A DNA stretch of 64,000 nt from Diadophis punctatus similis. Taxonomy: Eukaryota; Chordata; Lepidosauria; Squamata; Dipsadidae. The notes beneath the pieces were generated by a model. That model did no database searches. It saw nothing but the letters and a program-made list of their open reading frames with translations, and had not been told where the DNA came from. Within the stretch, counting starts at the first letter, position 1. Each line of letters starts with the position of its first letter. Below, one piece after another: positions 42,225 through 53,457 of the stretch. The translations under genes were made by a program, and so were the position numbers. Location: NCBI GenBank assembly GCA_023053685.1, contig JALIGW010000005.1, positions 47,395,242 through 47,459,241 on the forward strand. Direction: 5' to 3'.

Positions 42225-44203
42225 TATCATCCAAAATTGATCCACTGTGGATTGAAGGCCTTTTCATTGAAGACTTTAGACCATAATCTACCATGCCAGT
42301 CCAGGGGAGTATTGAATATTTTTCAATTTCTCAATCTATGCTGAGACAGAAAGTGTGTGTGTGTGTTTTAAATGCAATCCTATAATTGGTGAAAACTAAT
42401 CAGTACCTCAATCATTCAACCACAGGGCATTAGGAATGTAAGTTTAGCTATTAGATAATTTTCTGGTTGTTGGTTAACATCATGACATCAGAAATGGATA
42501 ATGTTTTTGCTGAGGTAGCCATTTTTGTAAACTGCCTAGAGAAATAAAAAATAAATGTTGAAATAAATCCTACTTAATGGAACATTAATTGATAAAATAG
42601 CAAGTTGATGGACTTGTAACAGTTAAAATTATACCCACACACAAACAATTTTTATTAATAATTTTGATCATAATACTAAAATATAATGCAAACTAAAGTT
42701 AAAAACAACAGAAAGGAGTAAAAAGTGTAGGGAAAAATGAAAAAGGAGAGAAGAAAAATTAACAAGATAATACAGAAAGAGAAAAGACATGTATAAGTAA
42801 GTGTTTTCCAACCTTCATCACAACAGGTATAAACAAATTTATGATTCTTCATCTCCTCCAAGGTTTCAAATAATTATCTCTTCTTCCCATACCATCTCTT
42901 GTCTATAAATCAATTCATAAAACATAGTCTTTTCAATCCCGGTGTCAGCAGAAAGTTGTCAGAAGCAACAACATATATTGTTTAAACCTCGACCAAACCA
43001 ACCAACTTTATATTCCTTTCTTTTATTTCTATCATTTGGTTCATTGCACAGAGTTCTTCAAGGTTTTAATAGGCCTCTTTTGTAAATCCAATTAGAAATA
43101 ATTGTCTGGCTTTCACTCTATTTGTAATTTGCATTTTCCTTTTACATTTTAACATATCAGCCAATTTCTTTTATAGATCCAGTGAAACATCAATTTCTAA
43201 ATCTAATGATTCTTTTTATTTCCTTAGCTGTCAGTTGTCGATCTACTTTTGATACTAGCTCTATCTGATATAAAATTTGTTCTACATCTGTCATTTCTTA
43301 AATAATATATTTAGATTAGATTTACTGGCCCATATGTGCATGCAGGTTCATGAGATTATAGCTACATTATGTGAAACATTGTCTCTTTTTAAAAAGTTAT
43401 TTGTCAGACCAGACGTTTCCATTTTTATGGATGTTCTCTTTTTTAACAAACTTGGTACTTTACTAAGGATAAAATCAAATTTAAAATGAGGCTTTCTTTC
43501 ATCTAAACAGCAAAATGCAAATGAGATTGTGCAGTATTGTCACATATTCTGGAATTCACTGCAGACAGATAAAATTAATTTGATAGGTGACTCATTTCTT
43601 ACACTTGCTAGTTCCCAATGATTCATGTGATCTGAGCCGATTTCTAACTCCCAGTAAGGGCAGGCTACTTAAAATATTGTCTGGCATATAACAGAACATT
43701 GGCAAATGTCAGCTCTGATAAGCCTATCTCTTGAAGATGGGCCCAAGGAATGCTAAGAAAATTTGTTCTGTTTTTTTAAAAGAGAAAAATAATATGCACA
43801 ATATTCAGCATGCCATTTTCTAAGAGAAGAAATGAATATATAACTATTAAAAAGCAATAAAACCAAATATCTGTGTCTATTCTTAAAGCAGTCAGTCATA
43901 AACTCTGCCTCATAAATTCCCATTTATTTGTTTTGAATAAAAGAAATGCTTAGGCTAAAAATAATGCGGCTTCATTATTTTTCCACTTCTAATTGACTCT
44001 GAAGATGCAATTTCCCTTATGTTGTCCATATTTGCTGCTTATTGTAGAAGTTACAAATACGTTGCTCTAGTCCAGGTGTGTGAAGTATTTTGAACTAGTA
44101 CTAATCTATCTCCCATCCTTTCATATTTTTAATTCTAAAAAAAACCCTCAGTATAAATGTGTAAAGCTTACCAGAAATACAATACAATATTTGGATGCAA
44201 AGG
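42225..44203. other. Mostly unique DNA; possible decayed L1-like segment 42640-43270
   Basis: On the minus strand around 43200-43270 a frame reads VEQILYQIELVSKVDRQL followed by AKEIKRIIRFRN, which looks retroelement-like (perhaps L1), with AT-rich sequence to 42640 as a possible 3-prime part. I cannot confirm it. The rest shows nothing. Confidence 0.35.
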
Positions 44204-44297
44204 GAGGGAGGGAGGCGGGAGGGAAGGAGTGAGTGAGTGAGTGAGTGAGGGAGGGAGGGAGGATGGATGGATGGAAGGAAGGAAGGAAGGAAGGTAG
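44204..44297. repeat. Purine-rich (GGGA)n/(GTGA)n/(GGAT)n/(GGAA)n array
   Basis: GGGAGGGAGGGAGGCGGGAG at 44204 onward, a GAGT run, then GGGAGGGAGGGAGG and GGAT/GGAA units. Two segments contain four or more G-runs with one-to-two-base loops and could form G-quadruplexes on the plus strand. Confidence 0.9.
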
Positions 44298-44383
44298 ATA
44301 GGAAGGTTATGGCTATGCAGATGTATACTTAGTATTCTTCACAGATATTGGTTTATAACTGTTATCATGAACACTATCTGCAA

Positions 44384-44692
44384 ATAAAGGTAAAGGCAAA
44401 GGTAAAGGAGTCCCTGTGGATTTTACCCCACTAGCTGTTGCCAATTATAGGAGCTGGTGCTCATCATTTCAAAGCCATTGAACCAGCACTGTCCAAAGAC
44501 ATTTCCGTGGTCATGTGGCCAGCAAAATGGTATCTACTCGCATTTGCAAACTTTTGAACTGCTAGGTTGACATGAGCTGGGACAAGGATGGGAACTCACC
44601 CCATTGTGTGGTGTTCATTTCTTAAACCTGGACTGCCGGCTTTCCAGCTGACAAGTCCAGTGTCTTAACAGCTGAGTTACAGCGCTGCTGAC
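44384..44692 (-). mobile_element. tRNA-derived SINE with (TTTACC)n tail
   Basis: The minus reading starts near 44692 with AGCGCTGTAACTCAGCTGTT (A-box region) and continues with GTCCAGGTTTAAGAAATG where a B-box would lie. GGCCACATGACCACGGAAAT and GACAGTGCTGGTTCAAT are characteristic body words, and the tail reads CTTTACCTTTGCCTTTACC (44384-44404). The family differs from the other SINEs here. Confidence 0.72.
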
Positions 44693-44779
44693 TCCTCCCC
44701 GCATCTGCAAATAGAAGAGAATATTTCAACAGCAGGATGGGAGTTATGAGCAAGCACACCAGGTTCTATTAAGTCAATG

Positions 44780-45480
44780 ATTAGATTAGAATAACAATGT
44801 TGGAAGGGACCTTGTAGGTCATCTAGTCCAACCCCCCACCAAAGAATTTCCAACAAATAGCAGTCCAATCTCTTCCTGAAAGCCTCCAGTGATGAAGCTC
44901 CCATGACTTTTGAAGGCAAGCTGTTCCATTGGTTGATTGTTCTCACTGTAAGAAAATTTCTCCTTATTTCTAGATTGAATCTCTCCTTGGTCAGTTTCCA
45001 TTCATTATTTCTTATTTGGCCTTCAGGTGCCTTCAAAAATAACCCCTTCCTCTTTGTGGCAGCCCATTAAATATTGGAACACTGCTATCATGTCTCCCCT
45101 GGTCCTTCTCTTTACTAGACTAGCCATGCCCAGTTCCTGTAACCGGTCTTCATATATTTTAGTCTCCAGTCCTCTAATCATCCTGGTTGCTCTTCTCTGC
45201 ACTTTTTCTAGAGTCTCAACACCTTTTTTATAGTGTGGTGACCAAAACTGGATGCAGTATTCTAGCAGTGGTCTTACTAAGGATTTATAGAGTGGTGTTA
45301 GTACCTCACTTGATCTTGATTGTATCCCTCTGTTAATGCAATTTAGGATTGATTGACATTTTTTGGCTGCTGCTGCACACTGTTGGCTGATATTTAGCTA
45401 GTTGTCCACTAAGACTCCAAGATCCCTCTCACAGTCACTGCTATTAAGCCTGGTTTCACCCAGTCTATATGTGTACTTTT
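44780..45480 (-). mobile_element. CR1 LINE 3-prime 700 bp (ORF2 C-terminus and tail)
   Basis: On the minus strand a frame (44677-45036) encodes NNEWKLTKERFNLEIRRNF, then TVRTINQWNSLPSKVMG and LEAFRKRLDCYL, the C-terminus of CR1 ORF2. Upstream (45480-45040) the sequence encodes RPLLEYCIQFW-like and KVQRRATRMI-like text. The UTR is short: GGGGGTTGGACTAGATGACC, then TTCCAACATTGTTATTCTAA. It is 5-prime truncated, younger than the relic at 31.5 kb, and without a clear target duplication. Confidence 0.88.
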
Positions 45481-46760
45481 GGTTGGGAAAATATTTGTCA
45501 ATTGAGAATTGTGGCATATTTTCAGTTCTATTGTGATATGGCAAGTAAGGTAGAGCAGAAGAACACATGTCCAGAAGCTTCTGTAGTGAATAGCCAAATA
45601 AATAAATAGATTACATTATAGATTACATTAATAGTTATTAATTCAATAGTTTGGATCTGACCAATTTTAGCTTTGTTTAGATAAGATATGCTTTTCAGGT
45701 AGCATTCCACAAACTTCCTTGTGATGCTGGATATATAGACTGCTAGTACTGCAAATATTGTATAATAGATTCATTTATGGGATTATAATTTGAATGCTAC
45801 TTATAGAACAGATATTATCTTCAGTCTCTGTACTTTCACATAAGTTAATGCTTTTGGTTTGCTTAGCTTTTACAGGATTCCGCCCCTCCCATTTTTATAG
45901 CTAGAAATTTTGGAACAGCCATGAGTGGAATTCTGCCTTGCTATCCTTTGCATGTTATTTGTATCGAAAAGAGATTTCTCATCCTGAGCAAATTATCCAT
46001 TCTTGCTAAGAACATCACAATACCATCTGCTCTTGTTCCGCTGTGCACTTATTGCTTTTACTTTTCCCTGACTTGACTTGTAAATAACCTACTCCCATTA
46101 TTCATTAGCCCTACTCCATTATGAAACTTTTAATGATATTTCCTTTGGTGATTAAAAATGACTCATATTAAGCATTTCTATCGGCCCCCAAGAAAACACC
46201 AGCCATCCGCTGCCACTAGAGAATACTACGGTCATCTAGACCATGCATGCATGAAGCACATTAATGGGGCATCATTTGATGACAATAACTGCACTGTTTG
46301 ACCCAAGAAGCTTATTCATTTATTTAGATTAAAATTCCAATCTCATTAAAGCTGAACAATGAACTATTGTGTATGATTTACCTAGCACACACTAATAAAT
46401 AAGATAATCTGGAAAAAGGACCAAAGGGACAATCTTCCCATTATTAACATTACATCTGAATGCAGCTACCGTAGAAATGATTCTGTGGCATATTGAAAGT
46501 TTTTCTAAAACAAAAATGGTTTTTTGACAGTCACAGAGAACTGTTATACTTATGCATAATTATTGCAAATTATAACTCCAAATTGTAATTAGTCACCACA
46601 AATGTCACTATAAACAACTTTATATAGACTTAAGATTATTTACTTATTTACAAAGTTGATAGGTCACTGAATCTTTTAGCAACAACTTCCAAAATACTAA
46701 AATACAACTAAATCGTCTACAGTATAATAAAGTATTATAAACCAGATTAAACAACTATAA
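45481..46760. other. Unique AT-rich DNA, nothing recognised
   Basis: The stretch 46200-46400 is free of repeats and might be conserved non-coding sequence, but I cannot test this. Confidence 0.45.
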
Positions 46761-46830
46761 TTTATTTATTTATTTATTTTAGTGTTCCTATATGCTGCCC
46801 TACTCCCTGGGTACTCACTATTAACTATTT
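46761..46830 (-). mobile_element. L2-type LINE terminal 70 bp
   Basis: The (TTTA)n tail at 46762-46778 is followed by GCTGCCCTACTCCCTGGGTA, the decayed L2 terminal stem-loop in inverse orientation. Confidence 0.65.
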
Positions 46831-47159
46831 AAACATTAAATAGCAGCAGAACAGGGCTATCCCTTGTGGCAGCTCTACCACATCTCCATTATCACAGACT
46901 GGAACCACTACTATAGTAGACATGGAAACATGGTACCCCTAACCCTTGTAAGCAATCCAAAAACATGCTATCAAGTAAGCCCAATATGGAGGTCTCTTCA
47001 AATGTTATAAACTGGTGTGACCAATGTCACATATGTCCCGTTAACCTGGGTGGGAAAAGGTCAGGATAATGTAAACCTTGGCAAATTGAATGGTCTTATT
47101 GCAAAATCTTGTGCAAAGTAATCACAGGAGGTTTTCTTGCTCATTCTTCCCTAGAAGAA
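46831..47159. other. Unique DNA, nothing recognised
   Basis: Short non-repetitive stretch before the SINE cluster. No motif. Confidence 0.45.
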
Positions 47160-47399
47160 GAGTCGAGGTGGCACAGCGGTTAGAGGCAGTACTGCAGGTC
47201 ACTTTAGCTGACTGTGATCCATAGGTCAGTGGTTCAAATCTCAACGGCTCAAGGTTGACTCATCCTTCCATCCTTCCGAGATAAATAAAATGAGGACCCA
47301 GATTGTTGGGGGCAATATAAATATACATTGCTTACTAGTGTAAACCGCTTAGAGAGTGCTTGCACTGTGAGGCGGTATATAAATCTCACAAAATAAATA

Positions 47400-48443
47400 C
47401 CGTATTTTTCAGAGTATAAGACGCACCCTTTTACCCCCCCTAAAGAGGGTGAAAACTTGGGTGCGTCTTATACACCGAATGTAGCCCCACCCACCCAGCC
47501 ACCCCCACCTTTTGGCCTCTGTCTTCCAGCAATTTACCTGCTTGCAGGAAAGAGGGAAGAGCCTGTAAAGCCAAGCAAGTCAGTAGCAGTTTCCCGACGT
47601 ACAGCTGATTAGGTTTGCCACATGGGAAAATGAAAGTGAAACTAACTGCAAAGAGGCAAATAACTGGGAGAGACACGCAGGTTTTTATTTTTGCTGAACT
47701 GGCTGCAAAGGGGTAAATGAAAAACCATAAATATCTGTAGAATGTTCAAATTATTAGACTTATTTTTTAAAGACTGCTTTATTATTGTTCTAGAGCCAGG
47801 GGTCTCCAACCTTGGCAACTTTAAGACTTGTGGACTTCAACTCCCAGAATTCCACAGCCAGCTTTGTTAGCTTTGCTGGCTGTGGAATTCTGGGAGTTGA
47901 AGTCCACAAGTCTTAAAGTTGCCAAGGTTGGAGACCCCTGTAAATCTAGACAACTTAACAAAATAAAGAAGCTTTTTAAAATAAATGCTTGCTCCGAAGA
48001 GGCCCAGTGCAATTGTATCTATTGTATTGTATCTTCTTTTAAATAATATTGTATCTTCTTTTAAATAATAGAGAATAATGTATACTTTCAGAAATTTTAA
48101 TTAATTTTAACAGCTCTGTACAAGTATAGTCTGAAATGTAACAGTGTCCTGTTTAGTATTAGAGTTTAGTTACCTTGGAGTAGATCTATTTAAATAATTG
48201 GGAGGAGTTAGTGTGACTACATTTAAGAAAACTTTCTGGCATAATATACATTTCTCCAATTCTTTGCTATTTTTATGGGTCAGGCATACATGCACAGAAA
48301 TACACAGCAAACAGTGTATATCATCTGTGCTGTTTGCTGTTTGGCAAATTGCTTGGACGCAGAGGCCTTTTTCCCTTGTTTTCCTCCCCCAAAACTAAGG
48401 TGGGTCTTATATTCTGGTGCGTCTTATACTCTGAAAAATATGG
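47400..48443. mobile_element. TA-flanked DNA transposon, non-autonomous, 1,044 bp
   Basis: Its termini CCGTATTTTTCAGAGTATAA and TTATACTCTGAAAAATATGG are inverted repeats (one G/A difference) flanked by TA on both sides (47398-47399, 48444-48445), as for Tc1/mariner-type elements. Subterminal GACGCACC words and the inverted pair CAGCAATTTACC / CAAATTGCTTGG-GCAGAGGCC extend the symmetry. There is no transposase frame. A 144-bp hairpin MITE is nested inside. The superfamily is inferred only from the TA flanks and termini. Confidence 0.85.
47797..47940. mobile_element. Perfect hairpin hAT-like MITE, 66-bp arms, 12-nt loop
   Basis: From CAGGGGTCTCCAACCTTGGC (47797) to GCCAAGGTTGGAGACCCCTG (ends 47940) the two 66-bp arms are exact reverse complements, separated by TTTGTTAGCTTT. 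Both flanks contain TCTAGA (47789-47794; 47945-47950) but displaced by a few bases, so the duplication is imperfect. If transcribed, it would fold into an uninterrupted 66-bp RNA duplex. Confidence 0.93.
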
Positions 48444-48513
48444 TAAATAAATAAATAAATAAATAAATAGAAAAGAGTTCACTACTGTGTTCAAGGACTT
48501 TAGTTAACAGTCA

Positions 48514-48704
48514 GGGGGCCGCAATGGCTCGCGTGGTAAGACGCTGGGCTTGTGTACCACTAAGTTCTGCAGCTTGGCGGTTCGAATCCCGCAAGCGAAC
48601 AACCACGTAAGGACAAGAAAGGAGCCTTCCCCGAATGCCTACTGGCATTCAGGCTGCTGAATGAACGAACGAACAAACAAACGAACAAATAAACAAACAA
48701 ACAA
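48514..48704 (+). mobile_element. tRNA-derived SINE with intact B-box and (GAAC/AAAC)n tail
   Basis: The head GGCCGCAATGGCTCGCGTGG (A-box region) is followed by GGCGGTTCGAATCCCGC; GGTTCGAATCC is a consensus B-box. The body ends with a perfect small hairpin GAATGCC-TACT-GGCATTC and a GAAC/AAAC repeat tail. No other copy is in this window. Its clean boxes suggest a relatively young insertion. Confidence 0.85.
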
Positions 48705-51664
48705 GAAAGCTAACAGTCCACTGATACAATAAGATAAAAAAAGAAAGTACATTTCATCTCCCTTATCACTACAGTAGTGGCTTGAACAGGCTTGTACCTA
48801 TGCTTAATAAGGTTCACTTTTGGACCTTCTCCACTGGCATCTTTGGCATTGTTTCCCAGTCTCAGATGCCAAGGCATGGGAATTGAAAGTTCCCCAACAT
48901 TATTACATATGGTGACACTAACACCAGATCAAGGCACCTGGAGTGGGAATCAGCTAGCAAAAGTATGATTGGTATATCAGAAATATATACCAACTCCCAA
49001 GAGTGTTTGTAGACTTTGAGGTTATGGAACAGTTTGGGCTGAAAGAATAAAAGGTGTGATAGAGCTTACAGTGTATGGCACATGATTTGCACAGGTTATT
49101 ATTTCTTTATCATCTCCTTGAATCATATCTATCTTTTCTCAGAATTGTGTGATAGTTGTAGAGAACAGCCATAAGATCTTAGTCAAAAACAAAGTTGTTT
49201 TAAGGAGTTGCTGGTGGTTTCTGTGTGAACTTCCCTTTACACATCATAAAAAGCTAGCAAGAACTTCAGATCTGATTCTTTTTATAAAATTTTTAAATGA
49301 ACTATCACGTTTGCCAAGAAAAAATAAATTGAAAATTCCAAAAGTTTAGTTCAGAAGCAGGCAATTCCATATATAATTTAGGCAGAATGTTATTTTATGT
49401 CGTTAATATATATTAACTGCTGATGCCCTTGAAATAAGTTGTTATAGAAACAGGCTGAACTATTATACAAGTTTAATTCTAGAGTGATAGTGCAATAGCT
49501 GTAAATAAATAGCTATCTGTTACCACGCAAAAGATTTTAAAAGCCAATACAATATCTCAATGTGTCAAACTGGGAAATAATGGGCACAGAGATCATGTCC
49601 TCCAGCAACTGAATCTTCAAGAAGATAGCTTAGAAGGAAATACCTTATATATAGATACAAAAGTGGAAGAACTTTTTTTATTTCCATAACCAAGGGACAC
49701 TAATGGATGTGCAATTATACATTTAATTGTTCAAGAGTGTCATTATTGATTGACATAATGGCTTCTTTTCTTTCTCTGAAAAGTATAATTGTAGACATCA
49801 CTCCATCCCAGTGAGCAATCTTTTAATTTGTCTTTGGCCAAGAAGCTTGAAATCCAATTCCTCCCTGGGCTTCAAAACCAAGAAATCAATAAAAGAGCCC
49901 TAAAACTAAGACCACATTTGTTGTTGTTGTTTTGTTTTTTTGCAACCAAACCACAGTCTTTTAAAATCAATGTCTGCATTTGGAAATGAACTCATTTAAA
50001 AACAAAAAGTAACAGTGCAAATTCTAGCATCTATAGTGTATTTCCCTTTGCTACATACTGTGATTTGAAAGAAGAACTGAGAGAAGTTGCAACTTTTCTT
50101 TTGGTGATAATCTGTGAGAAAACTTAGTCTAATGAATCTCATTTGGAAATCTTAGTCTAATGAATCTCATTTGGAAAGGAGCATTAAAAAAAAGAGATAA
50201 ATAATTAACAAGTGATATTTCAAACCCCTTCAGAGTGCCAGGAGTTCAATACAAAATTACTTCCAGAAGAAAATAGTAGAAAGGATAATGAAGAATGATT
50301 AAATTAATAATAGGCATTGGGCCACATTGCAAAAAATGCTTAAACAAAGAGCTCAAAATAGAAACCATAAGCTATGGAACAGGTGGTTAATACTGCCTCA
50401 TTCACCTCCATTAACTGAATATAACTTTTACTGGTTTGGAACAGAAGATTACTTTTAATTGAGTGTGGAATTGAAGACACCATCTTTGCTAAAATTAATA
50501 ATATTTAAAATATATATTCAAACCCCATACCTGAGTAATTCCAAGCTCTATTTCGTAATATCTTGTTTGATGAAAGTTTATATCCTCTGTTGTGATTTTC
50601 TTGTTCCTTATAAAGAAATTGCTAAGTTTACATTTTTGTATCTATTTTTTCCCCTCACATGAACCAAACAGCTCCATTTGCAGCTTTAAAGGTCAGTTTT
50701 AAATCTGAGTTCTGGGCTCCCCTGAGATTTTTATGTGGGTTCTCCCTTATTCTTTTTCATTTAAAATGAAATTAAAACAAGAAATTAAAATTTAAATTAG
50801 ATAGAGTGTGACGGGATACCCCACTCTCCATAGGCAGTACTAGTGGATTAATTACTTTCCTATATTCCTCGGAAATAAAAGAGAAAATCAAGAGCTTTAG
50901 TTAGGACCAGAAGTTGTACATATAATTCTATGTATGTGTAAATGGGAATGCTACTAAAGCTCTCTGCAGGAATTTCTCTGCTTTAGATCTAGAACTGAGA
51001 CCAACAAAGGTCTTGCATACATTGAATAGAGTGAGAAAATTCCACTTTTATTCTAATTCAGGCAGTTACTGCATAATTGCTTCTTAAAAATTGAGCTTGG
51101 GGTACTTGGGGAGAGAAGTATGTATACAAGGCAGGGAAGCCACAGATGCAGATTCATGGTTAGGACAAATCCCTAAGCAGGGTTTCTAGTAGGGCTAGTA
51201 GTAGCTTGTAGTCATGCATAAAAGTACAATGTTATTTCTTTAAAAATTCATATCATAAGTTTGTCAGAAGATGTATTTAGATGATACTTCATTTTAAGAT
51301 TTTGGTCTTTAAACACTATTTTTTTTAATCAAGCTCATGTAATGATAGATTTAATTTTTTGAAGAAGCTGTATCTTTTTTGGGTTATCTTGGATCAGTTT
51401 TGCTCATGTCTATAAAAATCTAATCATTCCTAGAATATTCCCCCATCTCAGAATAAATATAATCGTAATTTGTTGTAATTGTTGGTGGTGCTGTGGTTAT
51501 TAACACTCACACTGTCTTGGTTTTGGTTCTATTGCATAACTAAGGTAGTATTTGGCATTTGTAATTTCTTTCTCCCTATAAGCAAGTATAGTCTTTTATT
51601 TTCAAGAACTAGACTAAAACCTGTATACAGTTGAGCAATGTGAGGAAAGCTCATTGATTTCCTT
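48705..51664. other. 3-kb unique AT-rich stretch, nothing recognised
   Basis: The longest TE-free interval of the window apart from the unassigned stretch after the CR1 relic. It contains a short direct duplication around 50123-50176 (AATCTCATTTGGAAA-type unit twice) and no open frame above 70 codons. Confidence 0.5.
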
Positions 51665-53215
51665 AATCTTTCTGTCTTATCTGCTCTTTTTCAAATTCTT
51701 GGCTTTATTTCCACCCTCTAACAGACAACAAGTGGTTAAAATAGGAAGTTCCCTATCAAATCCTGCTCCTGTCAACAGTGGTGTCCCTCAAGGTAGTGTT
51801 CTAGGACCAACACTCTTCATACTTTACATAAATGATCTTTGTGATCATATTATAAGCAACTGCGTTCTCTTTGTTGACGATGCTGACCGGTCAGGTCCCA
51901 CAGAGTGGGTCTCCTCCAGGTCCCATCAGCCAAACAGTGCCGACTGGCGGGGCCTAGGGGGAGGGCCTTCTCTGTAGGGGCCCCTGCTCTCTGGAACCAA
52001 CTCCCCCTGGAGATCCGAATCATCCCCACCCTGCTGGCCTTCCGAAAAGCCATTAAGACATGGCTCTTCCTGCAGGCAGGGTGATTTTGAGACGACCTTC
52101 CATCTGACGTCTCCCCCATGTATGTATGATGTGTATGTTTTTTAAATTGTTTTAAATTGTTTTTAACAATTTATTTGATGTTCCCTAAAATGTTGTACGC
52201 TGCCCTGAGTCCTGAGGGAGTAGGCCGGCATAGAAGAACTTCGAATAAATAAAGTACTTAACACCACCGACAATGCTGCTACCCTTCAAAAAGACCTTGA
52301 TCATGTAGCAGAATTGTCATACAACTGGCAACTTCAAATCTCAACCAACAAATACTCTCTCTTACACATTGGCAAAAAGAATCAGAATACAAAATACAAA
52401 CTTGGAGGAAACAAACTCGTAGACGACCCTCACTCTGTCAAAAACCTTGGAGTACTCATATCCAATGACCTAAGTGCCAGAGCCCACTGTAACAACATTG
52501 CCAAAAAGGCACTAAGAGTTGTTAACCTAATCTTGCATAACTTCTTCTCTGGCAATATTACACTGCTAACCAGAGCATACAAAACATTTGTAAGACCAAT
52601 TCTGGAATACAGCTCACCTGTCTGGAACCCGCACTGCATATCAGACATTAATACAATCAAGAGAGTCCAGAAATATTTCACAAGAAGTGTCCTCCACTCC
52701 TCTGCTCGCAATAAAATACCTTATTCCACCAGACTTGAAATATTGGGATTAGACAATCTACAACTACGTCGCCTCCAATCTGATCTAAATGTAGTTCATA
52801 AAATCATATATCAAAATGTCCTTCCTGTCAATGATTACTTCAGCTTCAACTGCAACAATACACGAGCACATAATAGATTCAAACTTAATGTAAATCTCTT
52901 CAAACTCGACAGCAGAAAATACGACTTCAGCAACAGAGTGATCAATGCCTGGAATGCACTACCTGACTATGGTTTCTTCCCCAAACCCCAAAAACTTTAA
53001 CCTTAGACTATCTACAGTAGACCTCTCCCCATTTCTAAGAGGTCTGTAAGGGGCGTGCATAAGCGCACCACTGTGCCTACTGTCCCTGTCCTAATGTCCT
53101 ATTGTCCTCGTTTATCGGTACTTTTATTTACTTATGTTATGTTTATACAAACAACTACTATCCTGTACATGTTTGACAAAATAAATAAATAAATAAATAA
53201 ATAAAAATAAATAAA
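51665..53215 (+). pseudogene. L3-like (CR1/jockey-type) LINE, RT to tail, split by an L2
   Basis: The left part (51665-51884) encodes [20 protein letters not shown] and ends at FVDDA, the RT active-site box (F-x-DD). An L2 fragment (51885-52250) sits exactly there. The right part resumes with the continuation of the palm, then a 228-codon frame (52314-53000): STNKYSLLHIGKKNQNTKYK, SVKNLGVLISNDLSARAHC, RPILEYSSPVWNPHCISD, NRVINAWNALPD. The 3-prime UTR contains GGGGCGTGCATAAGCGCACC and the tail is (AAAT)n at 53181-53206. It is the same family as 7.4 and 62.3 kb. The reading frame was open before the insertion, so the copy was fairly young. Confidence 0.88.
51885..52250 (+). mobile_element. L2-type LINE 3-prime end nested in an L3-like RT
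   Basis: ALWNQLPLEIRIIPTLLAF-type C-terminal text (51985-52085) matches the 6.4-kb copy. It is followed by the UTR and terminal stem-loop GCTGCCCTGAGTCCTGAGGG/AGTAGGCCGGC, and an AATAAATAAA tail merging with the host's AAAGTACTT. Upstream it includes about 100 bp of ORF2. No clear target duplication is seen. Confidence 0.87.
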
Positions 53216-53310
53216 ACATTGAACCAAGTGGCAAAGCTATGCATAATGCTCTCCTCAGAGGAACCAATGAATTTGCTCTGAATTTAAAAAGTCCAGTGTC
53301 CAGTCTAGAG

Positions 53311-53449
53311 CAGGGGTGTCAAACTCACAATGACACGTTGTTGTCACGGGATGTATCGCAACTTTCCCCCCCCCCCTTTGCTAAAATGTGGGTGGGCCTG
53401 GCCAGCGCGTGACGTATCTGGCCCACGGGCCGCGAGTTTGACACCCCTG
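53311..53449. mobile_element. hAT MITE of the CAGGGGTGTCAAA class, 139 bp
   Basis: Ends CAGGGGTGTCAAACTC and GAGTTTGACACCCCTG are perfect inverted repeats of 16 bp. Flanks GTCTAGAG (53303-53310) and GTCTATAA (53450-53457) match in 6 of 8. It is a sister of the copy at 25.5 kb. Confidence 0.88.
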
Positions 53450-53457
53450 GTCTATAA

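Larger units (their letters stand above)
47160..48472 (+). mobile_element. tRNA-derived SINE, tail type a, with a transposon in its tail
   Basis: AGTCGAGGTGGCACAGCGGT (A-box region), GGTTCAAATCTCAACGGCTC (B-box), body and GTGCTTGCACTGTGAGGCGG end at the tail AAATAAATA (47390-47399). The tail resumes after the transposon as (AAAT)n at 48444-48472. Confidence 0.88.
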
